From an uncultured Erysipelotrichaceae bacterium (GTDB lineage: Bacteria > Bacillota_I > Bacilli_A > Erysipelotrichales > Erysipelotrichaceae): a stretch of DNA of 53,804 bases. The notes beneath the pieces were generated by a model that saw only the letters and a program-made list of their open reading frames with translations, did no database searches and was not told the origin of the DNA. Positions within the stretch are counted from its first letter, which is position 1. Each line of letters begins with the position of its first letter. The position numbers and the translations under genes are program-made. Below are positions 16,269 to 24,332 of the stretch, piece after piece. The stretch covers positions 1 through 53,804 of the forward strand of contig CACWLH010000008.1 in NCBI GenBank assembly GCA_902761625.1, written 5' to 3'.

Positions 16269-17452
16269 GAAAGAGTGTTGTCCACTATACCCTGGAAAGA
16301 TGCATCCGCTGCATGAAGTGTGTCAAGGCCTGTCCGACCAGCGCACTTTCCATGTCGGATGACAGGGTAATCATCGATCAGAAGCGATGCATCAACTGCG
16401 GGCGCTGCATCATGGCATGCCACAACCGCGGCATCCTGGCGCAGGGTTCGACACTCGACGATATTGAAAATTATGATTATACGATCTGCCTGGTGCCGGG
16501 TGCTCTGATCAGCCATTGCGCATCGCTGGATGAGGCGGAAGATCTCTTCCACGCCATCCGCCTGCTTGGTTTTGATGAAGTGGTGGATATCACCCAATAC
16601 ACAGCTCTGCACCTCAAGGAGATCTCACTGCTGGCTGAGGAGAATGAAGGGGATCCTTATATCGCCTCATTCTGTCCGGTCATTGCAAGACTGATTCAGA
16701 ATTCGCATAAGTCGCTGCTTGACGCGCTGCTTCCGGTCAAATGCTGTTCGGAAATCGCCGCCAAGGATATCAGAAAGAAGTATGCCCACGTCAAAAACCT
16801 CGGCATCTTCAATCTGTGTGAATGCGAATCCAAGCTCGAGCTGGCCAAATATCCTTACGGAAATCCTCAATTCGAGGTTGACCATGCACTTGCACTCACT
16901 GACATTTTCCCCTTGATCCGCAAGAACATGCACAAGGGAAAGGATCCTGTATCCTTCTGCAAGGAAGGGCTGCAGGTATGCAATCCCCACCGCATTGTCA
17001 GACAGGACGGTTTCCTGATTGCGGACGGATTTGACAAGGTGTGCACCGTGCTGGATATGGCTGAATTCGGACTGCTGAATGAATTCAGACTGCTGATCCT
17101 GTATCCGTGTTTCAACGGATGCATCGGCGGTCATATGCTATGGGGCAACAGCTTCCTGGCAACCAACAACATCGATGCCCTGACCGTGAAAAACACCAAA
17201 CCGGCCGCTGATCTGCCGTTTGATGAACTTTATACCGATGAATACGGCAAGGACGACGATGACAAGCGATCGTTTATGGAGAGAACCAGATTCTTCAAGG
17301 CGGTCAATGATGAATTTGAACGTCTGCCCGGATATGACTGCTCGGCCTGCGGCATGCAGACATGCAGAATCATGGCCGAGGAGATCGTCAAGGGAAACAG
17401 AACGGAAGACGACTGCAGGGTAATGAAGACCCTCAAGGAGACTGCACAATGA
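16265..17452 (+). CDS. Fe-S protein with degenerate [FeFe]-hydrogenase H-domain
   Basis: This 395-residue cytoplasmic protein has three parts. Residues 13-52 carry two [4Fe-4S] motifs (C13/16/19/23 and C42/45/48/52). Residues ~70-300 align with the hydrogenase large-subunit C-terminal domain. Residues 359-384 hold a further cluster motif (C359, C362, C367, C384) of the FeS type. In the hydrogenase-like part the three catalytic signatures are lost: TSCCPxW is SFCPVI, MPCxxKxxE is CECESKLE and CPxGCxxGGGQ is CFNGCIGGHM. Even so, Cys137, 187, 282 and 286 fall where the four ligands of the H-cluster cubane would be. It is therefore probably a redox sensor derived from hydrogenase, not an enzyme. 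TM1421-type proteins of Thermotoga look related. It is coupled by ATGA overlaps on both sides. Confidence 0.82.
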   Translation: MRKSVVHYTLERCIRCMKCVKACPTSALSMSDDRVIIDQKRCINCGRCIMACHNRGILAQGSTLDDIENYDYTICLVPGALISHCASLDEAEDLFHAIRLLGFDEVVDITQYTALHLKEISLLAEENEGDPYIASFCPVIARLIQNSHKSLLDALLPVKCCSEIAAKDIRKKYAHVKNLGIFNLCECESKLELAKYPYGNPQFEVDHALALTDIFPLIRKNMHKGKDPVSFCKEGLQVCNPHRIVRQDGFLIADGFDKVCTVLDMAEFGLLNEFRLLILYPCFNGCIGGHMLWGNSFLATNNIDALTVKNTKPAADLPFDELYTDEYGKDDDDKRSFMERTRFFKAVNDEFERLPGYDCSACGMQTCRIMAEEIVKGNRTEDDCRVMKTLKETAQ

Positions 17453-17781
17453 CAATCAAGGAACTGATTGAACAGACAGGATGGAAACTCTCCACGCCTT
17501 CGCTGTCCACTGACATTGAAATCAAAGGCGCATATTGCGGAGACCTGCTCAGCTGGGTCATGGGAAACGGTGAGCCGCAGCAGGCATGGATCACGGTCCA
17601 GGTTCACGCGAATGTGATCGCGGTGGCGCTGCTCAGAGAATTCTCATGCATTATCGTTGCGGACGATGCCAATGTGACTGAGGAATTCGCTGCCAAAGCG
17701 GCTGCGGAAGAACTCGTTGTGCTGGAAAGCAGCATGCCCGTTTACGAAACTGCAAAGAAGCTCGTTGAGTTAGGAATCTGA
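17449..17781 (+). CDS. DRTGG-like domain protein (second copy)
   Basis: This is a 110-residue protein of the DRTGG-like fold. The segment IKGAYCGDLLSWVMGNGEPQQAWITVQVHANVIAVALL is typical of the stand-alone family found beside hydrogenase and PHP genes (residues ~24-61). VIAVALLREFSCIIVADDANV and a C-terminal helix LPVYETAKKLVELG-type follow. It overlaps the Fe-S protein stop by 4 nt (ATGA), and the PHP gene begins 1 nt after its stop. It shares only the fold with the copy at 15485, so they are not a recent duplication. The ligand is unknown. The upstream ATG at 17362 lies inside the Fe-S gene and was not used. Confidence 0.78.
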   Translation: MTIKELIEQTGWKLSTPSLSTDIEIKGAYCGDLLSWVMGNGEPQQAWITVQVHANVIAVALLREFSCIIVADDANVTEEFAAKAAAEELVVLESSMPVYETAKKLVELGI

Positions 17782-17782
17782 T

Positions 17783-18484
17783 ATGTTTTACGATCTGCAC
17801 ATGCACAGCTGTCTGTCGCCCTGTGCGGAAGACGCCATGACGCCGAACAACATCTGCAACATGGCATTTATCAAAGGTCTTGATCTGATTGCCGTCACCG
17901 ATCACAACTCGACAAAGAATCTTCCCGCGGTGGACAAGGTCGCCTCATCCCTGGGGCTGAAACTGCTCTATGGATGTGAGCTTGAAACCAGTGAGGAAGT
18001 GCATGTTCTGGGGCTGTTCAACACCCTGGAAAAAAGTCAGAAATTTCAGGAATGGATCGATTCGAAAATGCCGGATGTTCCCAATGATGAGGAATACTTC
18101 GGATATCAGTGGATCATGAATGAAAAAGATGAGAAGATCGGCGATGAGAAAAGGCTTCTGCTGGTTTCACTGAATGCGACACTGGAAGAGACGACCGATG
18201 CTGTGCACGCATACGGAGGCAGGGTGATCCTTGCTCATGTGCTTGACCGCGCCAACTCCGTTACCCATCAGCTCGGTTTCATCCCGATGGATCTGCCCTA
18301 TGACGGGCTGGAAGTCAAAAGTGATGAGCAGCGGCTGAGAGTGATCGCAACCAACCCGTGGGTCACTGAGGACTCGACCAACTGGTTCATTGATTCAGAT
18401 GCGCATTATCTGACCGATATCAATGAGCCCGATCACTTCCTCAGAGATTCCGTATTCAAAAAACTGTGGGGTGATGAATTATGA
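17783..18484 (+). CDS. PHP-domain metal-dependent phosphoesterase
   Basis: This is a 233-residue protein of the PHP (polymerase and histidinol phosphatase) superfamily. Metal-binding motifs are YDLHMHSCLSPC at the N-terminus (H6, H8), AVTDHNS, the Glu of LYGCELETSEEVHVLGLF, VILAHVLDR and the closing DSDAHY. A complete set of ligands suggests an active phosphoesterase. Relatives include 3',5'-nucleotide bisphosphatases and nucleotide phosphatases; the substrate here is open. It overlaps the next ATPase gene by 4 nt. In an operon with two GHKL ATPases, it could remove a phosphoryl group or degrade a nucleotide signal, which is inference. Confidence 0.85.
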   Translation: MFYDLHMHSCLSPCAEDAMTPNNICNMAFIKGLDLIAVTDHNSTKNLPAVDKVASSLGLKLLYGCELETSEEVHVLGLFNTLEKSQKFQEWIDSKMPDVPNDEEYFGYQWIMNEKDEKIGDEKRLLLVSLNATLEETTDAVHAYGGRVILAHVLDRANSVTHQLGFIPMDLPYDGLEVKSDEQRLRVIATNPWVTEDSTNWFIDSDAHYLTDINEPDHFLRDSVFKKLWGDEL

Positions 18485-19038
18485 TGGAAGATCTCGCCAT
18501 GCACATTCTGGAAATCCTGATGAACAGCATCAAGGCAGGCGCAAGTCTGATCACGCTGAAAATCAGGGACAGCTTCAATGATGATGTGATCGCATTCACC
18601 ATTGAGGACAACGGCAAAGGAATGGATGAGGAAATGGTGAAGAAGGCAGCCGATCCGTTCACCACTTCCAGAACAACCCGCCGCATCGGTATGGGCCTGG
18701 CCTTCATGAAGGGCCTGGCGGAAACCTGCGGAGGAGAATTCAATATACAGAGCACACCCGGAAAGGGAACCATCGTCTCGGCTTCGGTCCAGAAGCTCAA
18801 CATCGACACGCCGGAGCTTGGCAACATCGGTGAAATGATGATGGAATCCATTCAGTCAGATGAATCCATCGACTATGTGCTCAATTATTCGACCGATTAC
18901 GGTCAGTTTGTCTTTGATTCCCGGATCATCAAAGAGGAGCTGGCAGGGGTAAGCCTGCTGGAACCGGAAATTCTGATCTGGATTAAAGAATATATTAACC
19001 AGGGAATTGAACAGGCTAAGGAGGACACACAACAATGA
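18481..19038 (+). CDS. Histidine-kinase-like GHKL ATPase without phosphoacceptor
   Basis: This 185-residue protein consists of a histidine-kinase ATPase domain: N box ILEILMNSIKAGASLI (E and N present), G1 box IEDNGKGMD, F box ADPFTTSR, G2 box RRIGMGLAFMKGL, and a final strand GKGTIVSASV. There is no DHp helix, no phosphorylatable His and no sensor or membrane part. A ~75-residue acidic/hydrophobic C-terminal extension of unknown fold follows. It is coupled by ATGA overlap to both the PHP gene before it and the ferredoxin gene after it. It may need a separate histidine-bearing partner. Together with the RsbW-like protein it gives this operon two distinct GHKL ATPases. Confidence 0.85.
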   Translation: MMEDLAMHILEILMNSIKAGASLITLKIRDSFNDDVIAFTIEDNGKGMDEEMVKKAADPFTTSRTTRRIGMGLAFMKGLAETCGGEFNIQSTPGKGTIVSASVQKLNIDTPELGNIGEMMMESIQSDESIDYVLNYSTDYGQFVFDSRIIKEELAGVSLLEPEILIWIKEYINQGIEQAKEDTQQ

Positions 19039-19415
19039 AAAGCTTGGAAGATCTCAAGAAGATGCGTGAAGCAGCCCTGAAGAAGGTTGAAATGCGTGAA
19101 GGCGGCAAGGACTTCCGCGTTGTCGTCGGCATGGCGACATGCGGTATCGCAGCCGGCGCAAGACCTGTGCTGAACCGTCTTGTTGAGGAAACTGCAAAAA
19201 ATGATTACAACTGCGTTGTAACACAGACCGGATGCATCGGTATGTGCGTTTACGAACCGATCGTGGAAGTATTCGGCAAGGATGGCGACCATACAACTTA
19301 TGTGCATGTTGATCCTGAGAAGGCAGTCCGTATTCTGAAGGAACACATCGGTGAAGGCAAGGTTGTTGAAGAGTATACTGTCGAAGCTGCAAGGAAAGCG
19401 GATGGTAACGTTTAA
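19035..19415 (+). CDS. Thioredoxin-like [2Fe-2S] ferredoxin
   Basis: This is a 126-residue ferredoxin of the thioredoxin-like family. The first ligands are within GMATCGIAAGARPV and the second pair in TGCIGMCVYEPIVEV. The usual C-x10-12-C spacing of the first pair is reduced, with only one Cys in the first loop, so cluster binding could be altered. It matches the small [2Fe-2S] protein commonly encoded just before the flavin subunit in HydABC/Hnd-type loci (HndB-like). It overlaps the upstream ATPase by 4 nt and hydB by 1 nt (TAATG). It presumably carries electrons or tunes the complex. Confidence 0.83.
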   Translation: MKSLEDLKKMREAALKKVEMREGGKDFRVVVGMATCGIAAGARPVLNRLVEETAKNDYNCVVTQTGCIGMCVYEPIVEVFGKDGDHTTYVHVDPEKAVRILKEHIGEGKVVEEYTVEAARKADGNV

Positions 19416-21217
19416 TGCCAAACTATCGTACTAATATTCTCTGCTGTGCAGGTACAGGCTGTACTGCCAGCAGCTCAGCTCTGATCTTTGACCGCTTCAA
19501 CGAAGTGCTCAAGGAATACGGCCTCGACAGTGAAGTCAACGTCGTCAAGACCGGCTGCTTCGGCTTATGCCAGAAGGGCCCGATCGTCGCCGTTTATCCT
19601 GATCAGGTTTTCTACAGCCATGTCAAGGTTGAGGATGTCGACCGCATCGTTGCGGAGCACATCTACAAGGGACGTGTTGTCACTGATCTGCAGCTGTCCG
19701 ATGAAGACCTTGAAACAAAGGAAAAGATCCTTGATATCAACAAGATCAAGTTCTATGAAAAGCAGAAGAGAATCGCTCTGAGAAACTGCGGCAAGATCAA
19801 TCCGGAAGACATCAGCGAATATGTCGCAATGGATGGCTATGCAGCTCTCGGTAAGGTTCTGACTGAAATGACTCCTCAGCAGGTCATCGACGAAATCAAG
19901 GCTTCCGGACTCAGAGGCCGCGGCGGCGCCGGTTTCCCGACAGGTGTCAAATGGCAGTTCCAGAAGGATCAGCCGGGCGATGAGAAGTATGTCATCTGCA
20001 ACGCCGACGAAGGCGACCCCGGTGCATTCATGGACCGTTCCATTCTCGAAGGCGACCCTCATGCAATCCTCGAAGGCATGGCCATCATGGGCTATGCGGT
20101 AGGCGCGCATCTCGGTTATATTTACATCCGTGCGGAGTATCCGATCGCGGTTGAACGTCTGAACATTGCCATCAAGCAGGCGCATGAATACGGCCTGCTC
20201 GGCAAGAACATCTTCGAATCCGGTTTCGACTTTGACATCGAGCTCAGACTCGGTGCCGGCGCATTCGTCTGCGGTGAAGAGACAGCTCTGATCTCCTCCA
20301 TCGAAGGCAAGCGCGGTATGCCGAATCCGAAACCGCCGTTCCCGGCTGTTTCCGGTGTCTGGGGCAAGCCGACCAGCATCAACAACGTTGAAACACTGGC
20401 CAACATTGCCCAGATCATCAATAACGGTGCTGACTGGTACGCTTCCATGGGTACTGAAAAGTCCAAGGGTACAAAGGTCTTCGCGCTTGGCGGAAAGATC
20501 AAGAACACAGGTCTGGTTGAAATCCCGATGGGAACAACTCTCCGTGAAATCATCTATGAAATCGGCGGCGGCTGCCCTGACAACAAGGCGTTCAAGGCTG
20601 TTCAGACCGGCGGACCTTCCGGCGGCTGTCTGACAGAAAAAGAACTCGACACACCGATCGATTACGACAACCTCGTGGCTGCCGGCTCCATGATGGGCTC
20701 CGGCGGTATGATCGTCATGGACGAGGACAACTGCATGGTTGACATCGCGAAGTTCTATATGGAATTCATCTGCGACGAGTCCTGCGGTAAGTGCTCACCG
20801 TGCCGTATCGGTACCAAGAGACTGCTCGAAATGCTCACCAAGATCACCGAAGGTGAGGGAACTCTGGAAATGCTCGATGAGATGGAAGCTCTGTGCAACG
20901 AGATCAAGGATACAGCTCTGTGCGGACTTGGTCAGACAGCACCGAACCCGATTCTCTCCACACTTTCACACTTCCGTGATGAGTATATCGCTCACATCGT
21001 TGACAAGAAGTGCCCGGCCGGCGTCTGCAAGAAGCTGCTCACTTACACAATCGATCCTGACAAGTGCCGCAAGTGCTCCATGTGCGCACGCAACTGTCCG
21101 GTGGACGCAATCAAGGGCGTTCCGGGCAAGGAACCGTATGTCATCGATACAGAAAAGTGCATCAAGTGCGGTACATGTATCACTTCATGCCGCTTCGGTG
21201 CAGTTGAAAGAAAGTAA
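19415..21217 (+). CDS. hydB: Bifurcating hydrogenase flavin subunit HydB (NuoF-like)
   Basis: This 600-residue subunit holds the NAD(P)H/FMN site of the electron-bifurcating hydrogenase. In order: an N-terminal thioredoxin-like [2Fe-2S] domain (CCAGTGCTAS near residue 10 and KTGCFGLCQKGP); the NuoF core with the NADH-binding glycine-rich GLRGRGGAGFPTG and FMN-binding NADEGDPGAFMDR; an SLBB domain; a [4Fe-4S] site ESCGKCSPCRIGTKR with its fourth Cys near TALCGLG; and a C-terminal bacterial ferredoxin domain with two [4Fe-4S] motifs (CRKCSMCARNCP and CIKCGTCITSC). The length is normal for HydB. It starts within the ferredoxin stop codon and lies 15 bp before hydA. Confidence 0.95.
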   Translation: MPNYRTNILCCAGTGCTASSSALIFDRFNEVLKEYGLDSEVNVVKTGCFGLCQKGPIVAVYPDQVFYSHVKVEDVDRIVAEHIYKGRVVTDLQLSDEDLETKEKILDINKIKFYEKQKRIALRNCGKINPEDISEYVAMDGYAALGKVLTEMTPQQVIDEIKASGLRGRGGAGFPTGVKWQFQKDQPGDEKYVICNADEGDPGAFMDRSILEGDPHAILEGMAIMGYAVGAHLGYIYIRAEYPIAVERLNIAIKQAHEYGLLGKNIFESGFDFDIELRLGAGAFVCGEETALISSIEGKRGMPNPKPPFPAVSGVWGKPTSINNVETLANIAQIINNGADWYASMGTEKSKGTKVFALGGKIKNTGLVEIPMGTTLREIIYEIGGGCPDNKAFKAVQTGGPSGGCLTEKELDTPIDYDNLVAAGSMMGSGGMIVMDEDNCMVDIAKFYMEFICDESCGKCSPCRIGTKRLLEMLTKITEGEGTLEMLDEMEALCNEIKDTALCGLGQTAPNPILSTLSHFRDEYIAHIVDKKCPAGVCKKLLTYTIDPDKCRKCSMCARNCPVDAIKGVPGKEPYVIDTEKCIKCGTCITSCRFGAVERK

Positions 21218-21232
21218 GAGGATGGAACAATC

Positions 21233-22996
21233 ATGACAACTGTAAACTTAAAGATTAACGGCCGTGCTGTCACAGCCGAAGCGGGAATGACTGTTCTTGA
21301 AGCCGCACGTGCCAACGGCATCTACATCCCGACTCTCTGCTATCTCAAGGACATCAACAAATCAGGTGCCTGCCGTGTATGTCTGGTTGAAGTCGCCAGA
21401 GCAAGAACACTGTTAAGCGCCTGCACAACTCCGGTTTCCGAAGGAATGGAAGTCTTCACAAACAGCGAAAGAGCGCTCAGAGGAAGAAGAAATTCCGTCG
21501 AACTGATCATGTCCAACCACAACAAGAACTGCCTCTCATGCAAGAGAAACCAGAACTGCGAACTGCAGAGACTCTGCGAAGAGCTCGGCGTGCGCGAGAA
21601 CAAGTATGAGGGCGAACATACAGCTCCGACATTTGAGGACGCTTCCTACGGTATCGTCAGAGACACATCCAAGTGCGTTCTGTGCGGCAGATGCATCGAA
21701 ACCTGCAAGAAGGTTCAGGGCCTTGGTATCCTCGGTCTTGAGAACAGAGGCTTTAAGACCATCGTCGGTCCTGTCTACAACTCCTCATTCAACGATGTCA
21801 ACTGCATGCAGTGCGGACAGTGCGTCACAGCCTGCCCGGTCGGCGCTCTGACTGAGAAGGAAGACATCCATGATGTCATCAAGGCTCTCAATGACCCGAC
21901 AAAGACTGTCATCGTTCAGACCGCTCCGGCTGTCAGAGCTTCCCTTGGTGAAGAATTCGGCATGCCGATCGGCTCCAGAGTCACCGGCAAGATGGTCGCT
22001 GCTCTGAAAGCATGCGGTTTCGACCGTGTCTATGACACAAACTTCGGTGCTGACCTGACCATCATGGAGGAAGGCAACGAACTGCTCGAAAGAATCACTC
22101 ACGGCGGAACTCTGCCGATGTTCACATCCTGCTCACCGGGCTGGATCAAGTACATTGAATATCAGTATCCGGAACTGCTGCCGCATCTGTCCACCTCCAA
22201 GAGCCCGCACATGATGTTCGGTGCGATTGCGAAGACATACTGGGCAAAGAACAAGGGTGTTGATCCGAAGGACATCTATGTTGTCTCCATCATGCCCTGC
22301 ATCGCCAAGAAGTCAGAAATCAAGAGACCGGAATGCAGGACCGGCGAATACGTGGATGTCGATGCTGTTCTGACAACCCGTGAATGCGGACGTCTGATCA
22401 AGATGTTCGGTGTTGACTGGGATGAGCTCGAGGATGACACATTCGATCAGGATCTGCTCGGTGACTACACCGGTGCGGGCGTCATCTTCGGCGCAACCGG
22501 CGGCGTTATGGAAGCTGCCCTGAGAACTGTCAAGCAGAAGCTCGACGGCAAGAAGCTCGAAAAGGTTGACTTTGAGGCATGCCGCGGTATGGCAGGCGTC
22601 AAGGAAGCTGAAATCGACCTCAACGGCACAAAGATCTGGATTGCCATCACTTCATCCATGAGCGCTGCAAAGCCGCTCCTTGAAGAAGTCAAGGCAGGCA
22701 CATCCAAGTACACATTCATCGAAGTCATGGGATGCCCTGGCGGATGCATCAACGGCGGCGGCCAGTCCATCGTTCCTTCAAAAGTGAAGAACGGCAAGCT
22801 CGGCTACGGCTATAAGGAACTCCGTATGAAGGCTCTCTATGATGAGGACGAGCTGATGGAACTCAGAGTTTCCAGCGACAACGTGCAGATTCAGCAGCTG
22901 TACAACGACTTCCTCGGTGCGCCGGGAAGCGAACTCGCTGAGGAGCTCCTCCACACAAGCTATTCACCGAAGAAACCCTTCAATATTCTCGGTTAA
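21233..22996 (+). CDS. hydA: [FeFe]-hydrogenase catalytic subunit HydA
   Basis: This 587-residue subunit makes or oxidises H2 as part of a soluble HydABC complex, typically coupling ferredoxin and NADH. In order: plant-type [2Fe-2S] (C36, C47, C50, C64); a His-Cys3 [4Fe-4S] site (H96, C100, C103, C109); two [4Fe-4S] clusters (C148-C158 and C191-C201); then the H-cluster domain. Its three signatures are FTSCSPGW (298-304), MPCIAKKSE (354-362) and MGCPGGCINGGGQ (499-511). The usual TSCCPxW has Ser in place of the second Cys (S301), and the Pro after GGGQ is also Ser. Everything else looks intact. The maturases HydE, HydF and HydG are not in this window. A strong terminator follows. Confidence 0.96.
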   Translation: MTTVNLKINGRAVTAEAGMTVLEAARANGIYIPTLCYLKDINKSGACRVCLVEVARARTLLSACTTPVSEGMEVFTNSERALRGRRNSVELIMSNHNKNCLSCKRNQNCELQRLCEELGVRENKYEGEHTAPTFEDASYGIVRDTSKCVLCGRCIETCKKVQGLGILGLENRGFKTIVGPVYNSSFNDVNCMQCGQCVTACPVGALTEKEDIHDVIKALNDPTKTVIVQTAPAVRASLGEEFGMPIGSRVTGKMVAALKACGFDRVYDTNFGADLTIMEEGNELLERITHGGTLPMFTSCSPGWIKYIEYQYPELLPHLSTSKSPHMMFGAIAKTYWAKNKGVDPKDIYVVSIMPCIAKKSEIKRPECRTGEYVDVDAVLTTRECGRLIKMFGVDWDELEDDTFDQDLLGDYTGAGVIFGATGGVMEAALRTVKQKLDGKKLEKVDFEACRGMAGVKEAEIDLNGTKIWIAITSSMSAAKPLLEEVKAGTSKYTFIEVMGCPGGCINGGGQSIVPSKVKNGKLGYGYKELRMKALYDEDELMELRVSSDNVQIQQLYNDFLGAPGSELAEELLHTSYSPKKPFNILG

Positions 22997-23005
22997 TGAA
23001 TTCAG

Positions 23006-23038
23006 AAGACTCCGGTCACACGCACCGGAGTCTTTTTT
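23006..23038 (+). terminator. Terminator of the hydrogenase operon
   Basis: AAGACTCCGGT (23006-23016), loop CACACGC and ACCGGAGTCTT (23024-23034) form an 11-bp perfect stem with a T run. It closes the 8.8-kb operon. Confidence 0.95.
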
Positions 23039-23042
23039 GTTG

Positions 23043-23048
23043 TAGAAT
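23043..23048 (+). promoter_or_regulatory. Possible -10 box of the sensor-kinase pair
   Basis: TAGAAT lies exactly 6 nt before the ATG at 23055. There is no Shine-Dalgarno in between. No clear -35 exists because the hydrogenase terminator occupies that DNA. The box is tentative. Confidence 0.35.
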
Positions 23049-23054
23049 AAAACC

Positions 23055-24332
23055 ATGTTCATGGACTCACTGAATATGACCATGCATATCTTCTGCATGG
23101 TTCTGATGATTGCCCTGATCGTTTCGCAGCTGCTCAGGAAGATGAATGATCTGCAGAACCGGCTTTTTTTAATGATTCTCATCATCATGTTTCTCAGTGT
23201 CAGCGCTGACCCGGCCGTTTATTTTCTTGACGAACATCCATTCAGTCCGGGTGTGATGTATGCGTTCAAGCTGGCGGTTGTGTTACTGAATGCGATGCAG
23301 TATCCGGTTCTGTTTCTGTATCTGCTCATGAATGAGACTGAACCCAGCAGACCGTTTCAGAAGTCATCGCATGTCATATTGTGCGCATCCGCAATCAGCC
23401 TTGCTTCGGTGATTCTTTATCTCGTCAATCCGTTATGGGATCATCCCGTCTTTACCAGTGTGTTTGCCGAAGATACAACCGGCTATCTGTTTTTCAGCAA
23501 GATTGCCATCCTGATTGAGCATCTGCTGCTGGAGGGCTTTGTGCTTGGCAGCGGGGGAAGCTATCTTCCTTACGGGAAGGACATATTTTACTATGCCGTC
23601 ACCATGTCATTCACGGCGGTGATGGATATCGGCTTTCCCAAGTTTGATTTCTGCTGTGCGGTGTCCGTCATCACGGTATTGAGCATTTATCTGAATTTCC
23701 AGCTGAAGGCGGAAAAACGGATGGAATCCAGCAAACTGAATCTGCTCAACTCGCGCATTTCATTGATTCTGGGCAGAATCCGTCCTGATCTGGTCGGTGA
23801 TGTTCTCAAGGAAATTGAAAAACTTTGCCAGGAGGATACCGAAAAGGCGCAGAAGGCCATTTCGCTGCTCAGTGATTTTCTGCGGGGAAATATTGACCGC
23901 ATCGGAACAGACGACATGATCCCTTTTGGCGAGGAACTGGATCATATCCAGAAATATGTCGAACTGCTCAGACTCACCGAACATCCGATCAGTGTCCGCT
24001 ATGATCTCAGATACAGGGGTTTCTTTGTGCCTGTGCGCACGGTATGTCCGCTGGTTGAGGAATTTGTCGAAGGAGGAATCGCGGAACATAGGGAAAAGAC
24101 ATGCGTGCGGATCAGCACGCAGCGGCAGGGCAATGCATGCATCGTGGATGTGAGCGGACCTGCGCGCACCCATATTCATGATATGAAGTCTGCAATGACC
24201 CATTATGAAACGATCAGTGCGAGGCTGTCGCAGTTTGAGGGCACCTCATTGAGGCTGTACTGCACAAGAGAAGGGATTCTGCACGCGGTGGCCTGCTATC
24301 CCTTGAAAAGGAAGGTGAAAGATGATGCATGA
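23055..24332 (+). CDS. LytS-like membrane sensor, degenerate histidine kinase
   Basis: This is a 425-residue membrane protein with about six hydrophobic segments in the first ~215 residues, then a cytoplasmic part laid out like a LytS/YehU-type kinase. Where such kinases have the phosphoacceptor motif QIxPHFLFN it reads RIRPDLVGDVL, so the His is an Asp. The ATP-binding N box (normally PLVENAIxHG) reads PLVEEFVEGGI, and the G boxes are not recognisable. It should therefore lack kinase activity. It overlaps by 11 nt an intact paralog with the same architecture, so it may be a regulatory partner in a heterodimer. The ATG at 23055 has no Shine-Dalgarno; the in-frame ATG at 23061 is an alternative. 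Confidence 0.8.
   Translation: MFMDSLNMTMHIFCMVLMIALIVSQLLRKMNDLQNRLFLMILIIMFLSVSADPAVYFLDEHPFSPGVMYAFKLAVVLLNAMQYPVLFLYLLMNETEPSRPFQKSSHVILCASAISLASVILYLVNPLWDHPVFTSVFAEDTTGYLFFSKIAILIEHLLLEGFVLGSGGSYLPYGKDIFYYAVTMSFTAVMDIGFPKFDFCCAVSVITVLSIYLNFQLKAEKRMESSKLNLLNSRISLILGRIRPDLVGDVLKEIEKLCQEDTEKAQKAISLLSDFLRGNIDRIGTDDMIPFGEELDHIQKYVELLRLTEHPISVRYDLRYRGFFVPVRTVCPLVEEFVEGGIAEHREKTCVRISTQRQGNACIVDVSGPARTHIHDMKSAMTHYETISARLSQFEGTSLRLYCTREGILHAVACYPLKRKVKDDA

Noticed and set aside
15485..17781. The two DRTGG-like genes as a recent tandem duplication
   Set aside because: Their sequences share only general fold pattern, and they are separated by two unrelated genes.
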